Assembly (NCBI GenBank): GCA_900312665.1
Contig: ONZQ02000013.1
Coordinates: forward strand, 682,001-746,000
DNA from: Cephalotrichum gorgonifer
Taxonomy: Eukaryota; Ascomycota; Sordariomycetes; Microascales; Microascaceae
DNA length: 64,000 nucleotides
Direction of reading: 5' to 3'
Shown: positions 1 through 10,648 of the stretch, piece after piece
Layout of the letters: the number at the start of each line of letters is the position of its first letter
Position numbering within the stretch: position 1 is the stretch's first letter
Made by a program: the position numbers and the translations under genes
The notes under the pieces: model-generated
The model's input: only the letters and a program-made list of their open reading frames with translations
Databases searched by the model: none
What the model was told of the DNA's origin: nothing

Positions 1-872
1 AGGCACTGCTGAAACTAGTCGAAGGCACCAAGGTCACCGTCACTGTCAAGGACAGCAGATCGACTCGTGCGTCTTCCCCGTCAACGTCGAGCTATAATAC
101 CACCGGCCCGACCACATCCCAGCAGGCCACGCCACCGCTCTCGACTCCAGGGAGGTCCGAACAGTATCTAGTTGACACTAGCAACATTCTCTTCGTATTC
201 TGCGGAGCCTTCGTGGGCCTTGATAAGGTCGTCCTACGCCGTGTCGCGAAGCCCTCGATGGGATTTGGCTCCGAACTTCGTCCACCAACCACGCTCTCGG
301 CGACTGAAAACGTCCTTCCCGCCGAAATGTACTCCCACCTTCCCCATCAGGGAACCAACACTAACTCCTCCTCCTCCTTCACTCCCCTCGACCTCACCAC
401 TACCGGCGATCTCCAGGCCTTCGGGTTTATTCCTGAGCTTATCGGTCGCATCCACAACATCTGTGCTCTCAGCCCCCTTTCGCTCGATGATCTTTACCGA
501 ATACTCACCGAGCCACGGAATAGCCTCGTTGCTCAATATACTGCCCTCTTCGAGACATACCCTTCGCACCTCCAGTTCACCAACAAAGCCCTATATGCAA
601 TCGCCGAGCGCGCTACTAAATCTCAGACTGGGGCTCGTGGATTGAAGATGGAGATGGAGAGGGTGCTTGCCGAGTCGATATTTGACGCCCCAATGCCGTA
701 TGTGCTCATCACGGAAGGGTGTGTGAAAGGGACCGAGAAGGCGGCGTATTGGGGTAAGGATGGCAAGTTTGAGCTAGAGAGAAGAGCGAGGGAGGAGGAT
801 GGACAAGACCGCTCGGATGGACATGTCGCGTCGCTTGAACAATTCAGGGAGGCGGGAGAGAGCGGCGCTTGA
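1..872 (+). CDS. Mitochondrial ClpX-type AAA+ unfoldase, C-terminal part (5' end outside window)
   Basis: Partial CDS read in the frame that starts at base 3; about 289 residues remain and the stop is at 870-872. ClpX is the ATP-driven unfoldase of the mitochondrial matrix, and in many fungi outside yeast it works with ClpP. Visible landmarks are an ALLKLVEGT segment, the sensor-1 strand (VDTSNILFVFCGAF), PSMGFGSEL at the place of the ClpP-docking IGF loop, the arginine-finger box GFIPELIGRI and the sensor-2 motif TGARGL. Two Ser/Thr/Pro-rich insertions separate the core blocks, one before the sensor-1 strand and one after the MGF loop. Walker A and B lie upstream of the window. The family is clear. 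Pairing with ClpP is inferred from the MGF tripeptide. Confidence 0.9.
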   Translation, partial: ALLKLVEGTKVTVTVKDSRSTRASSPSTSSYNTTGPTTSQQATPPLSTPGRSEQYLVDTSNILFVFCGAFVGLDKVVLRRVAKPSMGFGSELRPPTTLSATENVLPAEMYSHLPHQGTNTNSSSSFTPLDLTTTGDLQAFGFIPELIGRIHNICALSPLSLDDLYRILTEPRNSLVAQYTALFETYPSHLQFTNKALYAIAERATKSQTGARGLKMEMERVLAESIFDAPMPYVLITEGCVKGTEKAAYWGKDGKFELERRAREEDGQDRSDGHVASLEQFREAGESGA

Positions 873-1352
873 TGACGAGTCGAGGCATACAATTTGCCGA
901 GGTCTTTCTCCAAGAAGAACATACTAGTTTATGAATAATGATTAACCTAACTCGGATTAGTGAGATGACATATATGCCAGAGAAAGCATCAATATGGGAA
1001 TTCATGGTAATGAACCCCATGTCTATCCACTCCCATCTCGTACGAGCTCGACCACAGCGTTGAAGACGCTGCAAGCACTAGCACATAGTCCGAGCCCATC
1101 TCAGAAACAGTTTTACAAAAACTTGCTTCAATTCTCACACCTCCGCTCAACAAAAAACGTTGCTTCTCTAGAATGGCTAGGACTCTTTTTTACATGGTGG
1201 CCAAGGGGAGGCTTTCCCGAGGATGATCTCCAACCAATGCTCCTCCCTCTTTGCTCTATAGACAAAGGAAACAAAGACGGCGCGAAAAAAGGCGACGGGA
1301 AATATAGCTTGTAGGCTGGGTGGTGATAATATGGTTGATGGTGGGCCGTTGT
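873..1352. other. Intergenic, convergent 3' ends of ClpX and COX5
   Basis: Short reading frames here show no family resemblance. The stretch presumably holds the two 3' untranslated regions. I see nothing else. Confidence 0.5.
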
Positions 1353-2183
1353 TTAAGCTCCCTTGGGGGGGGACTGGACCATGCCGGGGCCGTTGTAGCC
1401 TTCCGACGAGTAACCGGTCAGGGGCTCGGCTCGTTGTTGCTGGGTGGAGTTTCGATGTTAGCAGCCGAGTTTAGAAGCAGATATGTACGCTGGGGGTGGT
1501 AGGGAGGGGACACATACCTTAAGGTACTCGTTAGACTCTTCCTGCCACTCCTTGCTCATCGTCTCGGGGCCCTTGCCACCGAAGAAGCGGATGGCGCCGA
1601 AGATGCCCAGGGTGGCGCCCAGGACGAGGACAGTGTGGAAGAGGAGCTTCTTGCCCTCACCGGGAGGGTCAAGAGCACGGGGGCCGTGGGGTCCGAAGGC
1701 AACCCAGTAGGCTGTAAGAGAGGGGCGCGTTAGCGATCGGGATAGTTTGCAATCGAGTCCCTTGATATATCCGAGGCAATCAATGCCACATCAATGCCCA
1801 CGCCAATTGGTCTCCAATTGGCATCCAAAGATATCCTCAAATGCCAATTGCCCTTTATTTCCATCCTCCCGCGCAATTGGATGCAAATGCCAACTGTATC
1901 AGGCGACAAAGAACGCGGGTCAGGGGTTAAGAAAGAAAAACAACCCACCAGCCTTCTGCTCCTGCAGCGTCAGATCCTTCCAGCTCCCCTTCATGCGGTC
2001 CCTCAGCGCCATCCAGAGCTCCGCCTGCTCCTGAAGAGGCATGGACTCCCACCTCTTCTCGATGTTGTTCAGGGTCGGGTTCGAGAGCGCGCGGGTTGCC
2101 TGGGTAGCATTAAACCGGGCCTGGACGTGGGTGCGCGCCAGCGCCTGGCGGACGACCTTCGTGGAAGCTTGCGTTCGGAACAT
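1353..2183 (-). CDS. COX5: Cytochrome c oxidase subunit 5 (mammalian COX4 homologue)
   Basis: Three exons on the minus strand: 2183-1949, 1711-1518 and 1439-1353, giving 171 residues. This is the nuclear-encoded structural subunit of complex IV in the inner mitochondrial membrane. The N-terminus (MFRTQASTKVVRQALART) is rich in Arg and lacks acidic residues, as expected of a presequence. The family block NIEKRWESMPLQEQAELW is followed, after the first intron, by AYWVAFGPHGPRALDPPGEG, one membrane helix (LLFHTVLVLGATLGIFG) and a C-terminal EPLTGYSSEGY tail. Introns are 237 and 78 bp with GT-AG ends; the last exon ends in VQSPPKGA and a stop. The frame stays open for about 82 codons upstream of the chosen ATG, but that part does not resemble the family, so I start at the presequence methionine. 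Confidence 0.92.
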
Positions 2184-2904
2184 CGTGGGCAGTATCCGTT
2201 TCTGCGTGGGAGGAAAAAAAGTCGGGTGGAAGATTAGAGAGCGGAGATCGGTCCTGCGGAAGGAGTGGTGGTGACGGCGTGATAAGAGTAGCTTTGGTTT
2301 GCGGGTGGCCTTTGCTGCGAGGTTTTTTTGGGGTAGCTGGCTATCGTATGATTTGGTGGCTCTCTGATTGGTGTTGTCCGTTTGCCTAGCCGAAAGAGGC
2401 TCGGGAATTCGGTGACTAAGGTCGGTCACGTGACATTACATCGGATGTTCATTGCTTCCTCAAGACCGAGACAGGGTGAGTACGGGTGAGTAAGTGAATA
2501 GATGTTTTGCGAGTTTATTTGGGCAGTCATTAATACATTTGTAAAACTTGTTGGTAGTAATACATTCGATGTTCCGTCGGTGTCCCATCCTCAAAAACTG
2601 GCCTCCCCGTCTCCGTCCCGTCTTGCGGGACTATTATGGTCTACCTAGCACCTGCAGAATGTACTCTGAAGAGTGGGAACAACTTGCATAACCGCGGCTC
2701 CTGCAAATGCGGTCATGGCTACCTACCCACATACCAGAAGTCATGATGACGGTAGTGGCGTGCGATCCTGCGATGCTTCGGCCTGGAGCCTCCCGTCTCC
2801 GAGCTCAAGGGTGCCGACTTGAGGTCAACTTAGTCTTCAGTGCCACTGAAGCATCAGGTTGAACAATTGTGTAGAGCAGCGCCCCCAGTGTTTGTGGTAA
2901 ATGT
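2184..2904. other. Intergenic, COX5 upstream region
   Basis: About 720 bp holding the COX5 promoter and the 3' flank of the small membrane-peptide gene. No RNA gene or repeat was recognised. Confidence 0.5.
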
Positions 2905-3129
2905 TTATTTCGTTTCTGGCTTTTGGTGTTCCGGGCTTGGGGCCTCTTTCGGCTTTGGCAATTCTTTCCTACGTGCGGCGTTTTCCTCTAGGAGCGGTTT
3001 GAAGGTGTAATTGCCTGTTACCTGGTCAGTTAGAGGATCGACGGGACAGCCTCGGACTTCATAAATCTGACCGACTGCTACTCCGGCTACGAGAGCGATG
3101 ACAACAGGTACGTAACGCGACAACTGCAT
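2905..3129 (-). CDS. Small membrane-anchored hypothetical protein (74 aa)
   Basis: Not assigned to a family. The chosen start gives MQLSRYVPVVIALVAGVAVG: a short basic start followed by an uninterrupted hydrophobic stretch (about residues 7-20), so it is either a signal anchor or a small single-span membrane protein. A short hydrophilic part (IYEVRGCPVDPLTDQ) and a charged Lys/Glu/Pro tail follow. An in-frame methionine 27 codons upstream exists, but the added residues do not look like a targeting sequence. The gene is divergent from Mus7 with about 370 bp between them. The composition resembles small mitochondrial inner-membrane proteins, but that is only an impression. Confidence 0.5.
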   Translation of the reverse strand: MQLSRYVPVVIALVAGVAVGQIYEVRGCPVDPLTDQVTGNYTFKPLLEENAARRKELPKPKEAPSPEHQKPETK

Positions 3130-3471
3130 AGCGACAGCTTGGAGTTCGAACGTGGTGGGAAGAAAGTGCCAGGGAACAGAGAGCGGGTGAAGTATCGGGG
3201 ACCAAGGCACAAACCCTTCTAAGTCGCTATCAAAATATACTTAATTGGCGGGAAGACGATGTACGTACGAGGAAAGATATAAGCCAAGATGCGGGTTCAT
3301 ACGACTGACGCGGAAGACTGATTAAAATCACGTGGGGGCGCGATACACCTCTTCATCCATACGCGACGCGACTTGCACCCCACCACCGCCTATTTTGGCT
3401 GTCTTAAGAAATACTTGTACTCTCAGGGAAATCGAAATCAACGCCGCCGTGCAAAGCCAGGCAGTGTTGTA
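3130..3471. other. Divergent promoter region, small peptide gene / Mus7
   Basis: Shared upstream sequence of about 340 bp between divergent genes. No clear dyad was seen. Confidence 0.4.
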
Positions 3472-3504
3472 ATGGACTCCCTCAAAGCTTCGAAACCCGG
3501 ATGA
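3472..3504 (+). other. Upstream ORF overlapping the Mus7 start (ATGA)
   Basis: An ATG at 3472 opens a ten-codon frame (MDSLKASKPG) whose TGA at 3502-3504 overlaps the ATG at 3501-3503 in the four bases ATGA. This geometry can reduce translation or permit termination-reinitiation. Whether the mRNA leader includes it is unknown. Confidence 0.5.
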
Positions 3505-6500
3505 CCAACCTTAATTCCATGGCAACCTGGAAGGAGCGGGGGGAGGTTCCGGATTCCGAGGACGAGTTTGACTTCGACAGCGATGAACCCGAGCTCCCCC
3601 CTTTGCACCAAAGCACAACCACGAAGGATGCCGATCCGACACTACCCACCAAGAGACAGGATATCTGGGATATACCGACTTCTTCGATAGAGGGAGACCT
3701 CACGACTCGTCCGACAGAACCTACCAGACCTCGCACACCTGCGAGAGAACCATACACCCAACTACTTTCGTCTCCTCTGTCGGAACCTCCATCGGACCTA
3801 TCTTCCGGCCCGGAGGACAGTCCAGCGCCAGAACGGAGAACCGTCCGATTACCGAAGACGTATGCTCGTCAGCTCTCCCCTGACCCACTCGCGAACGACG
3901 TCGAGACGCCCGCTGGGAGCACCACGCCAGTACAGGTAGCAGCAACTCTCCACGACCCCGAGACGGCCATTAGGGGCACCACGCCGGCACAGGCGGCTGC
4001 AGCTTCCCACGACATCGAAACGCCTGTTGGGAGCACCCAAACATCTCAGGCGGTAGCAACTCCCCGATTGGACCGCACGGAGCACCAGGGGCAGAACCGC
4101 GGGGATCATCATGTACCTGTATCGCCGATTCTCAGTTCTCGAGATCTCCCAGATAACTCAACCCGCGACTCGGTATTCCCGACCTATGACGAACGTATAC
4201 ATGGCCCTCTTGTGCCCGTGAGAAAGTTCCGCCCTCGGAAACCCATTCAGGAACATCCATACGCCTTGGAGAATGCGCGGTATTCGAGTACTTTCAAGTC
4301 TCATGGCTTGAAACCGCTGAGATTCGAAGGGGGTTCCCAGTCGACCCCCCGAAGGCGGGCAGCCCAAGAGGATTCCCAGGAGACCGAGTTCCAAGATGAG
4401 TCGCAAGAGACTGGCGATGCCCATGACGGGACGCAAGAGACGGCGGACGGTCATCTGCCGACTTTTTCTGAAGAAAGCCAACTAGACACGCAATTCGACG
4501 AGCGGCATGTACGGGCACCATCTCTACCCTCGACTCCGACGGCGTCCCCTGCTCCACACCGGGGCAACCCTAGCAGCCAACCTGGCAGTGCGGAGACGAA
4601 TTGCACCAGTGTGGACGAAGCGAGGGAACAGGACGAATTCCCACCTCTTCAGGAACTTATAAAAGAGCCACTACCTCGGACTTCTTCGTCTATTTCAGCG
4701 AAACGTAAAGGGCTCTCAAGCCTTTCCGCACGGAATAAGAGGCTAAAGATTGGGCAAACTAGCGAGCATCAAGGGAACAGCACTCGAGACAAGGGTTACA
4801 GCGTCTCGCCGTCTCCTCTCCTTCCCTCGACCCATCAGCTTCCACAAACCCCTCTCCTGCCAAGGCTCATATTCCCTGACGATATATCGCTTTCGCCCCC
4901 GTCACCTGCAAGAGCAAGGGGAAAGTCACATTCACGAAGCCTATCCCCTCCAGCGCCCGTTCTTCGTCGAGACCGAGAGCCTGTACACGATAGACCTATC
5001 GACCTCACGGCGGAACGAGACGGTACATCTACGGATGAGTCGACAAATACTTCGTCAGAGTCCGAAGCTGAAATTACGGACTCCGAGGCTGTCAAGAAAG
5101 CCGCGAGAAGACTACGTGGTGTCTTGCCCCCATCATATTTGCGATTGAACGAGACAGATAAAAATCGACGACGACGACCACTACAGTCAGCCCGTACTGG
5201 CCCCGACTCTGCGGAGAAGTTCCGGCGAAAGGGGGTGGCCCAGCATAGGACTAGCAGTGCGGTTGTGCCGGCTGCGAGGTTTGACGTTTTCGAAGATTTG
5301 GATGAAGACCTTGCTAGTGAGGCACCTCCCCGAATCGAAGCTAGCCCTGCACCGATGGTGCAAACAACTCTGGTTATAGAAACCGACGAGGACGATGGAA
5401 ACTCATCTGCAATGGAGGATAATAGAGTCGACGCAATGATTCCAACCAAAAAGCGACAGTCATCCCGGACTACAGGCCCGGGACCCGCAAAGCGGATGAA
5501 GCCCGCCGGTCGTGCACCTCTTCAAGCCACTCAGCCCAGGATAACATCCCATTTTCAGGGTCTCGATGGACCGTCGCCCCGGCCTTCTAGGCACTCAATG
5601 CCCCAGAAGCCCAAGCGGCGTAAACAACTTACTGGCCAACCGAAGACAAAACGCAACAAAGGTGGCCGGCGGAAGCGAGGTCCTGTGCCGCGGTTGAGCA
5701 TCCTCGATGTTATCGAACCCGATGCACCCCAGTTCCTCAAAGTCGCAGCACGATCAGCAAGGCAACGTGTTGACCTCGGACGATCTAGCCCATCCAAGAA
5801 GATTTTCCAAATGGCTACACGATGGGACCACGTCGACGTCAATAGGGTTATGCAAAACTGGAGAGGGGGTCAGCTAAAGCCTCGCCTTCCACCCGGCGCT
5901 AACCCCCGGGTGTCGAAGGCAAAGGAGCAGACCCAGCCCGTGCCTCGTCCCGCCGAGGCGACTGTTAGGACATGGCCTATAACCAAACAGAGGAAGCTTG
6001 TGAAGCAAGTGAGCACTGGTGGGCGAGTCACATATCAAACAGTCGCAACCCCAAATCAACCGACGATCCCTTTATCACACCTAGAGCAAGGTGTAAGAAC
6101 GCTGACCCGACCCGACCGACCCCTTTTCCGACCTGCTCAACTCGAGACTACAAGCGCCAAGTCTAGCAAATCCTCCTTCTATTCACGGAAAAGGGACCTC
6201 GATAATCTCTGGAGAAAGTCTTTGCACAATCGGTATTCGGCTGCACCGTCCGTGCTCAGCAGTGTCCATCAGGACGAGGCCCTTCGGTCTATCCCGCTAC
6301 TATCTGAGAATCACATACCTCGAGCCTTAACGGAGCCAACAGTCCCTGCTGCTCTGAGTCCACACAAGAGACCAAAATCCAAGTTTCGAAAGAAATTTGT
6401 ACCTAAAGCGGTCGACACATCTGCCCCCCAGTTCTCAGTCGCGGACGAACCTCTGCCAACTGCCCCGGCGCTCTTTGTCGAGGACTCGGCCGAGACCGTG

Positions 6501-9500
6501 GAACCTTTGCCGGAAGCAAATAAGCTGACCGGACTCGGCCCGTTCGGAACACAACCGACGCACCACTTCGAAATATTCCCATTGGACACGGACATTTTCT
6601 TTCACGAGTCAACCCTACTGGGTTCAGGAAGAGTTAAGGCAACTGGCAATTGGGATGATGACACCCTTGCACAGTTGCGTCCGCGGATTTCCTTCACCCT
6701 CGACGGGAAACCCCTTCGATGGGGTCCATGGGATGACCAGGTCTCGTCGGAGCTCGGGAATCTGATGGACTGGCTCTCCGATCATTTTCAAGGTGGCCAC
6801 GATACTCCCAATGCAGCCCACAGCCCGAGCGCTCTTCAGGCATCAGATTTTGTTCTCAGCTACGTCCAGGACTCCTTGAGTCTCCCGGATCTGAGTGCGA
6901 AGCAATACTTCGCTTCTCGGATTATTGAGACGATGGGTGGCTTCCTTGATAGGTTCAAGTTTGCCCAGGATCACAACGAACTCCGCGCCGCTCCCGAAGC
7001 ACTTAATGTTCTTTGCCGGATGTTAGTCGCGGTTTCCACCTGTACCCATATCTGCCGCCAGTCTTCGGTGTTAATGGATGTGCGGATACCGATGGAGGAC
7101 CTTCTCACCAAGGCGTCGCGAACCACTGCGCGGGCATTACTTAGCAACGGGATAGACGAGGTGCTCCAGTTCCTCGAGGACTCCCGCCAACTTTCCTTTC
7201 GACAGAGAGGGATTCGACCTAGACACGCCGTCGTACACGCCTGGGTGGTCTTAATGACAGTGCTCGAGGTCGCCAGCATACCGCGGTCAGGCTTTTGGGA
7301 CATTGTCTATTCTGTTTTGATCCCCAAGGATATTAACTTGGAGACGAATTCCGAAAAAATGGAGAAGTTATGGAAGACCATGTTTGCTCTTCTCCCTCTC
7401 CGCGAGTTTGATAGCCAGGGGGTAGTCTCGCCCGGCATCAGGCGACTCGTGTCCATGGACGGCTGGGCTCTACCTCAGCGCCTGATCAAGCGAGTGTTCG
7501 AACTGTACAAGCAGAACGATCGTCAGGCGGCAAGCTTCAATGACTATTGTCGTGCCCTGGTCAGCCGGTGCCACTACCTAGCCCGGGAGTGGGGTTGGTC
7601 GAAATGCGGTGGCATCATCGGTACCATCTTCGACTTCTTTGGCTCGCAAAACCTCTCACATTTGCGGAATGAGGAGGCATACAAGTCGCCACGGTTCCTC
7701 GAGGAGCTGGCGAGCGGCCCAACGCTGGCGGTGGAGCGGGAGGACAGGTGCTTCCACATATTTTTGAAGTTCGTGGCGGTGGCAATCAAGAGACTGAGAA
7801 ATGGCAAGGCGAGCAACGAGATTCGGAACCTTATTGCGAGGTTAATGCCTAACCATAGCCGAGTCTACCTCAAGGAGCAGTCTTTATATTCTCACGATCT
7901 CGCGTCGTTGCGAAACCACCACGACCTGCTCTGCACCTTGTTTTGGACAGCACCCCAGGATCTTCGACCAGGAGCACATCTGATCGAGGCGCTCATCAAG
8001 CCTGCGGATACTCACAAAGACGCTTGCCTTGTCAACTTGCGAGCTTGGATTCAGTTAGCCAGATATGTTGTGTCGACCGAGGACGACGACAACGCATTCA
8101 ATGTCTTCCGGCGGTGGCAACGCAACATCTTCCGGCAGTTGATGGACCAGTTCGAAACGGCAGCCTCCGATGCACAACAACAGTACATGGCTCTGTCTAA
8201 GGAGGATAGCCAAGGCATTACGCAGACTCGGATTGACCTTGTTGTGTCCGCGAATAAGATGGCGGCAAAGGAGATCATCTACGCTTGCGTCAACGCTTCT
8301 CGCGACGTGTTGTCGTACGCTCGCAGTGTACCAGCGGCGACCTTTGCACTAAACACTCGTCAGCTGGAAGAAGTCTTCAGGCACTTTTCGGTCTCGCCCC
8401 CAACCTTGGACTGGGCTGTGCTGAGGAGCTCACTCGACACAATCAACAGTTACTTGTTCAAGGTGGATTCCATCTGTCAACAGCAGCAGAGCCAAAGTGC
8501 GTCGGGTAGGAATGATTGCATGTCCCAGATCATGGCCCTCCTTTACCACGAGTTGTCTTCGAGCCTCTTTTCCGCCGCACGGTGCATCATGGCTACAGAC
8601 GGAATTCAGCCGAAGTCAGCCACAGCGATGGTAGACAAATCGGTTTGTGTGGAGCTTGTCATTGTCCTCGCTGCCAAATTGTTCGCCGGCTTTTCCAAGG
8701 CCGGCTTGGTCGATGGAAGTAAGGCCCTGAGCCCCGGGAAGTACGGCCTGTTTGGCAAAGAGATCCATAAGCTCCCTCTCGGTCATCGCACGCACCTCGT
8801 TCTTTTCATAGCGATCCTTCTCAAACAGGGGCTGTGGGAGGTTGATGCACTGGGACCGAGTCTCCTAGAGGTGTGGTTGCTTGCCATTGTGAAGCCCAGG
8901 CAGTTCCTGGCATATGAGACTCAGCTGGCGGAAGGGTTGAAGCAGCGCAACGAACCGTTCGTCTCTGAAACCGTAGTTGGCCTATCGATTGATCCCGACT
9001 ACGGATCAAATCGAAAACTCTTTCAAGGTAAGTTCTAAGCTACCCCCACCGACAGTGGCAACGCCGTCTCGTTATAATGCTGACGACCTCTCAAGCGGCC
9101 GTCACCTGGATGCGTCAGTCACTACGCGATGCCCCTGCCGGAACACGAAGGGCCCTGGTATCAGCTCATTCGGCGACGTTGCAGACAGTCATGGATCAGA
9201 TCAAATCAGATCTCAGAGTCATGGTGCTGGATTCTACAGAGCACCCCAGCTACGTCGCTTTTATCCGCGACATAATCTCTCTCCTTCGGTCTCATGGCAC
9301 CGACATATGCGCCATCGACGAGTTTTTCTACCAGATCAACAACGAATACTCGCCCTCGCTCCTGGATCCCCGCCTCCACGTCGCGGGCATCACCTCTTAC
9401 GGCCTAAGACTCGGCGAGGGGGACATGAAGATTGTCCCGCAACTCTTCTACTACCTCTACAACAACTTCAAGGTCGCGCTCCTCAACGACAAGCTCGGGA

Positions 9501-10327
9501 ACGAGGCGCGGATGCTGCGGCGGGGGATGAAAGATGACCGTATCCTCGGGTTCGTGCTGGGCCAGATGGTCCCTGCGATTGCGAAGGCGGCAGTTCGAGT
9601 CGGCGGCGTGTTTCCACTCTTGGATGTGTACTGCGATGCTCTTGCGCACGTCTTTATAGGTGATATCGCCGGTCGCGAGCTCACGGAGGAGGATCTGGCG
9701 CATGTGCTGTTACTCGTGCAGACAGTCTTGAGATGTTTATGTGATCTCGGAACTGGAGGAGATGCCTCGATGTCCGCCGAGCAGCTCCACGTCACAATTC
9801 GACTTTGCGGCATAGTTAATGTGTTCTGGCCGCCGATGCAGGCCCTATGCTACACAGACAGCGCGATCGAGGGTGTCCACGACCTCGAACTCCTCTTCGG
9901 TCGATTACGAGGCTGGTTAGACGCAACGATATCCCACCTTGACAGCGCGATCGTCCTGCACGACGCTGTCCCGTTACGCAGCGAGTTATTCGCGGGCTTG
10001 CAAGGTGTCATCCAGTCACTCCCGCAGCCTGCGACCGCGACGATGTTCCCAGAATCTATTATCACGGACGTACGTAAGAACTGGGTGATATCAGACAGCG
10101 CAATCACTATCCGAGCGCCTGGGAAAGCAAGGGGCCCGTCATCTACGCAGTCGGGGCAGGGTATAAGGAAGCCCGCGTGGGACGCGTTTGAGCTGCTGGG
10201 ATCGCTGTCCGAGGAGTTGAAGGTCTGGAGGATCAGGCAAGGGGAGACGTTCCCCGGAGAGCAGGAGGGATGGAGAGGTGGGGCAAGAGGGGCAAGCGGG
10301 AGTCTCACGGACGGTTTGATTTTTTGA
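3501..10327 (+). CDS. mus7: Mus7/Mms22 family replication-fork repair protein
   Basis: Two exons, 3501-9027 and 9096-10327, give about 2252 residues. The 68-bp intron is GT-AG and phase 1; splicing joins LFQ to AAVTWMRQ. Mms22/Mus7 acts with the Rtt101-Mms1 cullin ligase (known from yeasts) in recombination at stalled forks. The N-terminal ~1000 residues are Ser/Pro/Glu-rich and low in order. They hold an acidic start (PDSEDEFDFDSDEPE), three approximate 20-residue repeats (encoded around 3899-4070), SQ/TQ-rich repeats (QEDSQETEFQDESQE) and basic patches. The conserved domain starts near residue 1020 (HFEIFPLDTDIFFHESTLLG) and runs through an alpha-helical region to the C-terminus. A second in-frame ATG at 3519 (MATWKERGEVPDSEDE) could be the real start. 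It is convergent with the Zn2Cys6 regulator. Confidence 0.88.
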
Positions 10328-10648
10328 GGAGTTTTTTTTAGGAGTTTGGGGGCGCTGGGATGCATCATGACTTGAGACAGCTTTTTTGAGCCTGGAGTTG
10401 GTAGGAACCATAGCATAGCATATTATCTAGCCACGCACATTGGGTAACGAGAAAAGCTCCGGCCGATTTGGCCACTTTAAGCTATATATATATATATATA
10501 TATATATACATACATGTGTGTACATCCCCCCTTTTTTGACATTCCTGGTGCCTGTATCAATAGCTTATCACGACTCTCAGCAGAGACGACGCTAGATGGT
10601 CCGGTTATGCATCTCCGATAAGAATACCGGTGTTAAGTGACCGTATCA
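10328..10648. other. Intergenic, convergent 3' ends
   Basis: Holds only the 3' flanks of Mus7 and the Zn2Cys6 regulator and a TA dinucleotide run. Confidence 0.5.
10483..10508. repeat. (TA)n microsatellite
   Basis: An uninterrupted TA dinucleotide run of about 26 bp lies between two convergent genes, followed by a short TACA/TGTG-rich stretch. Confidence 0.9.
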
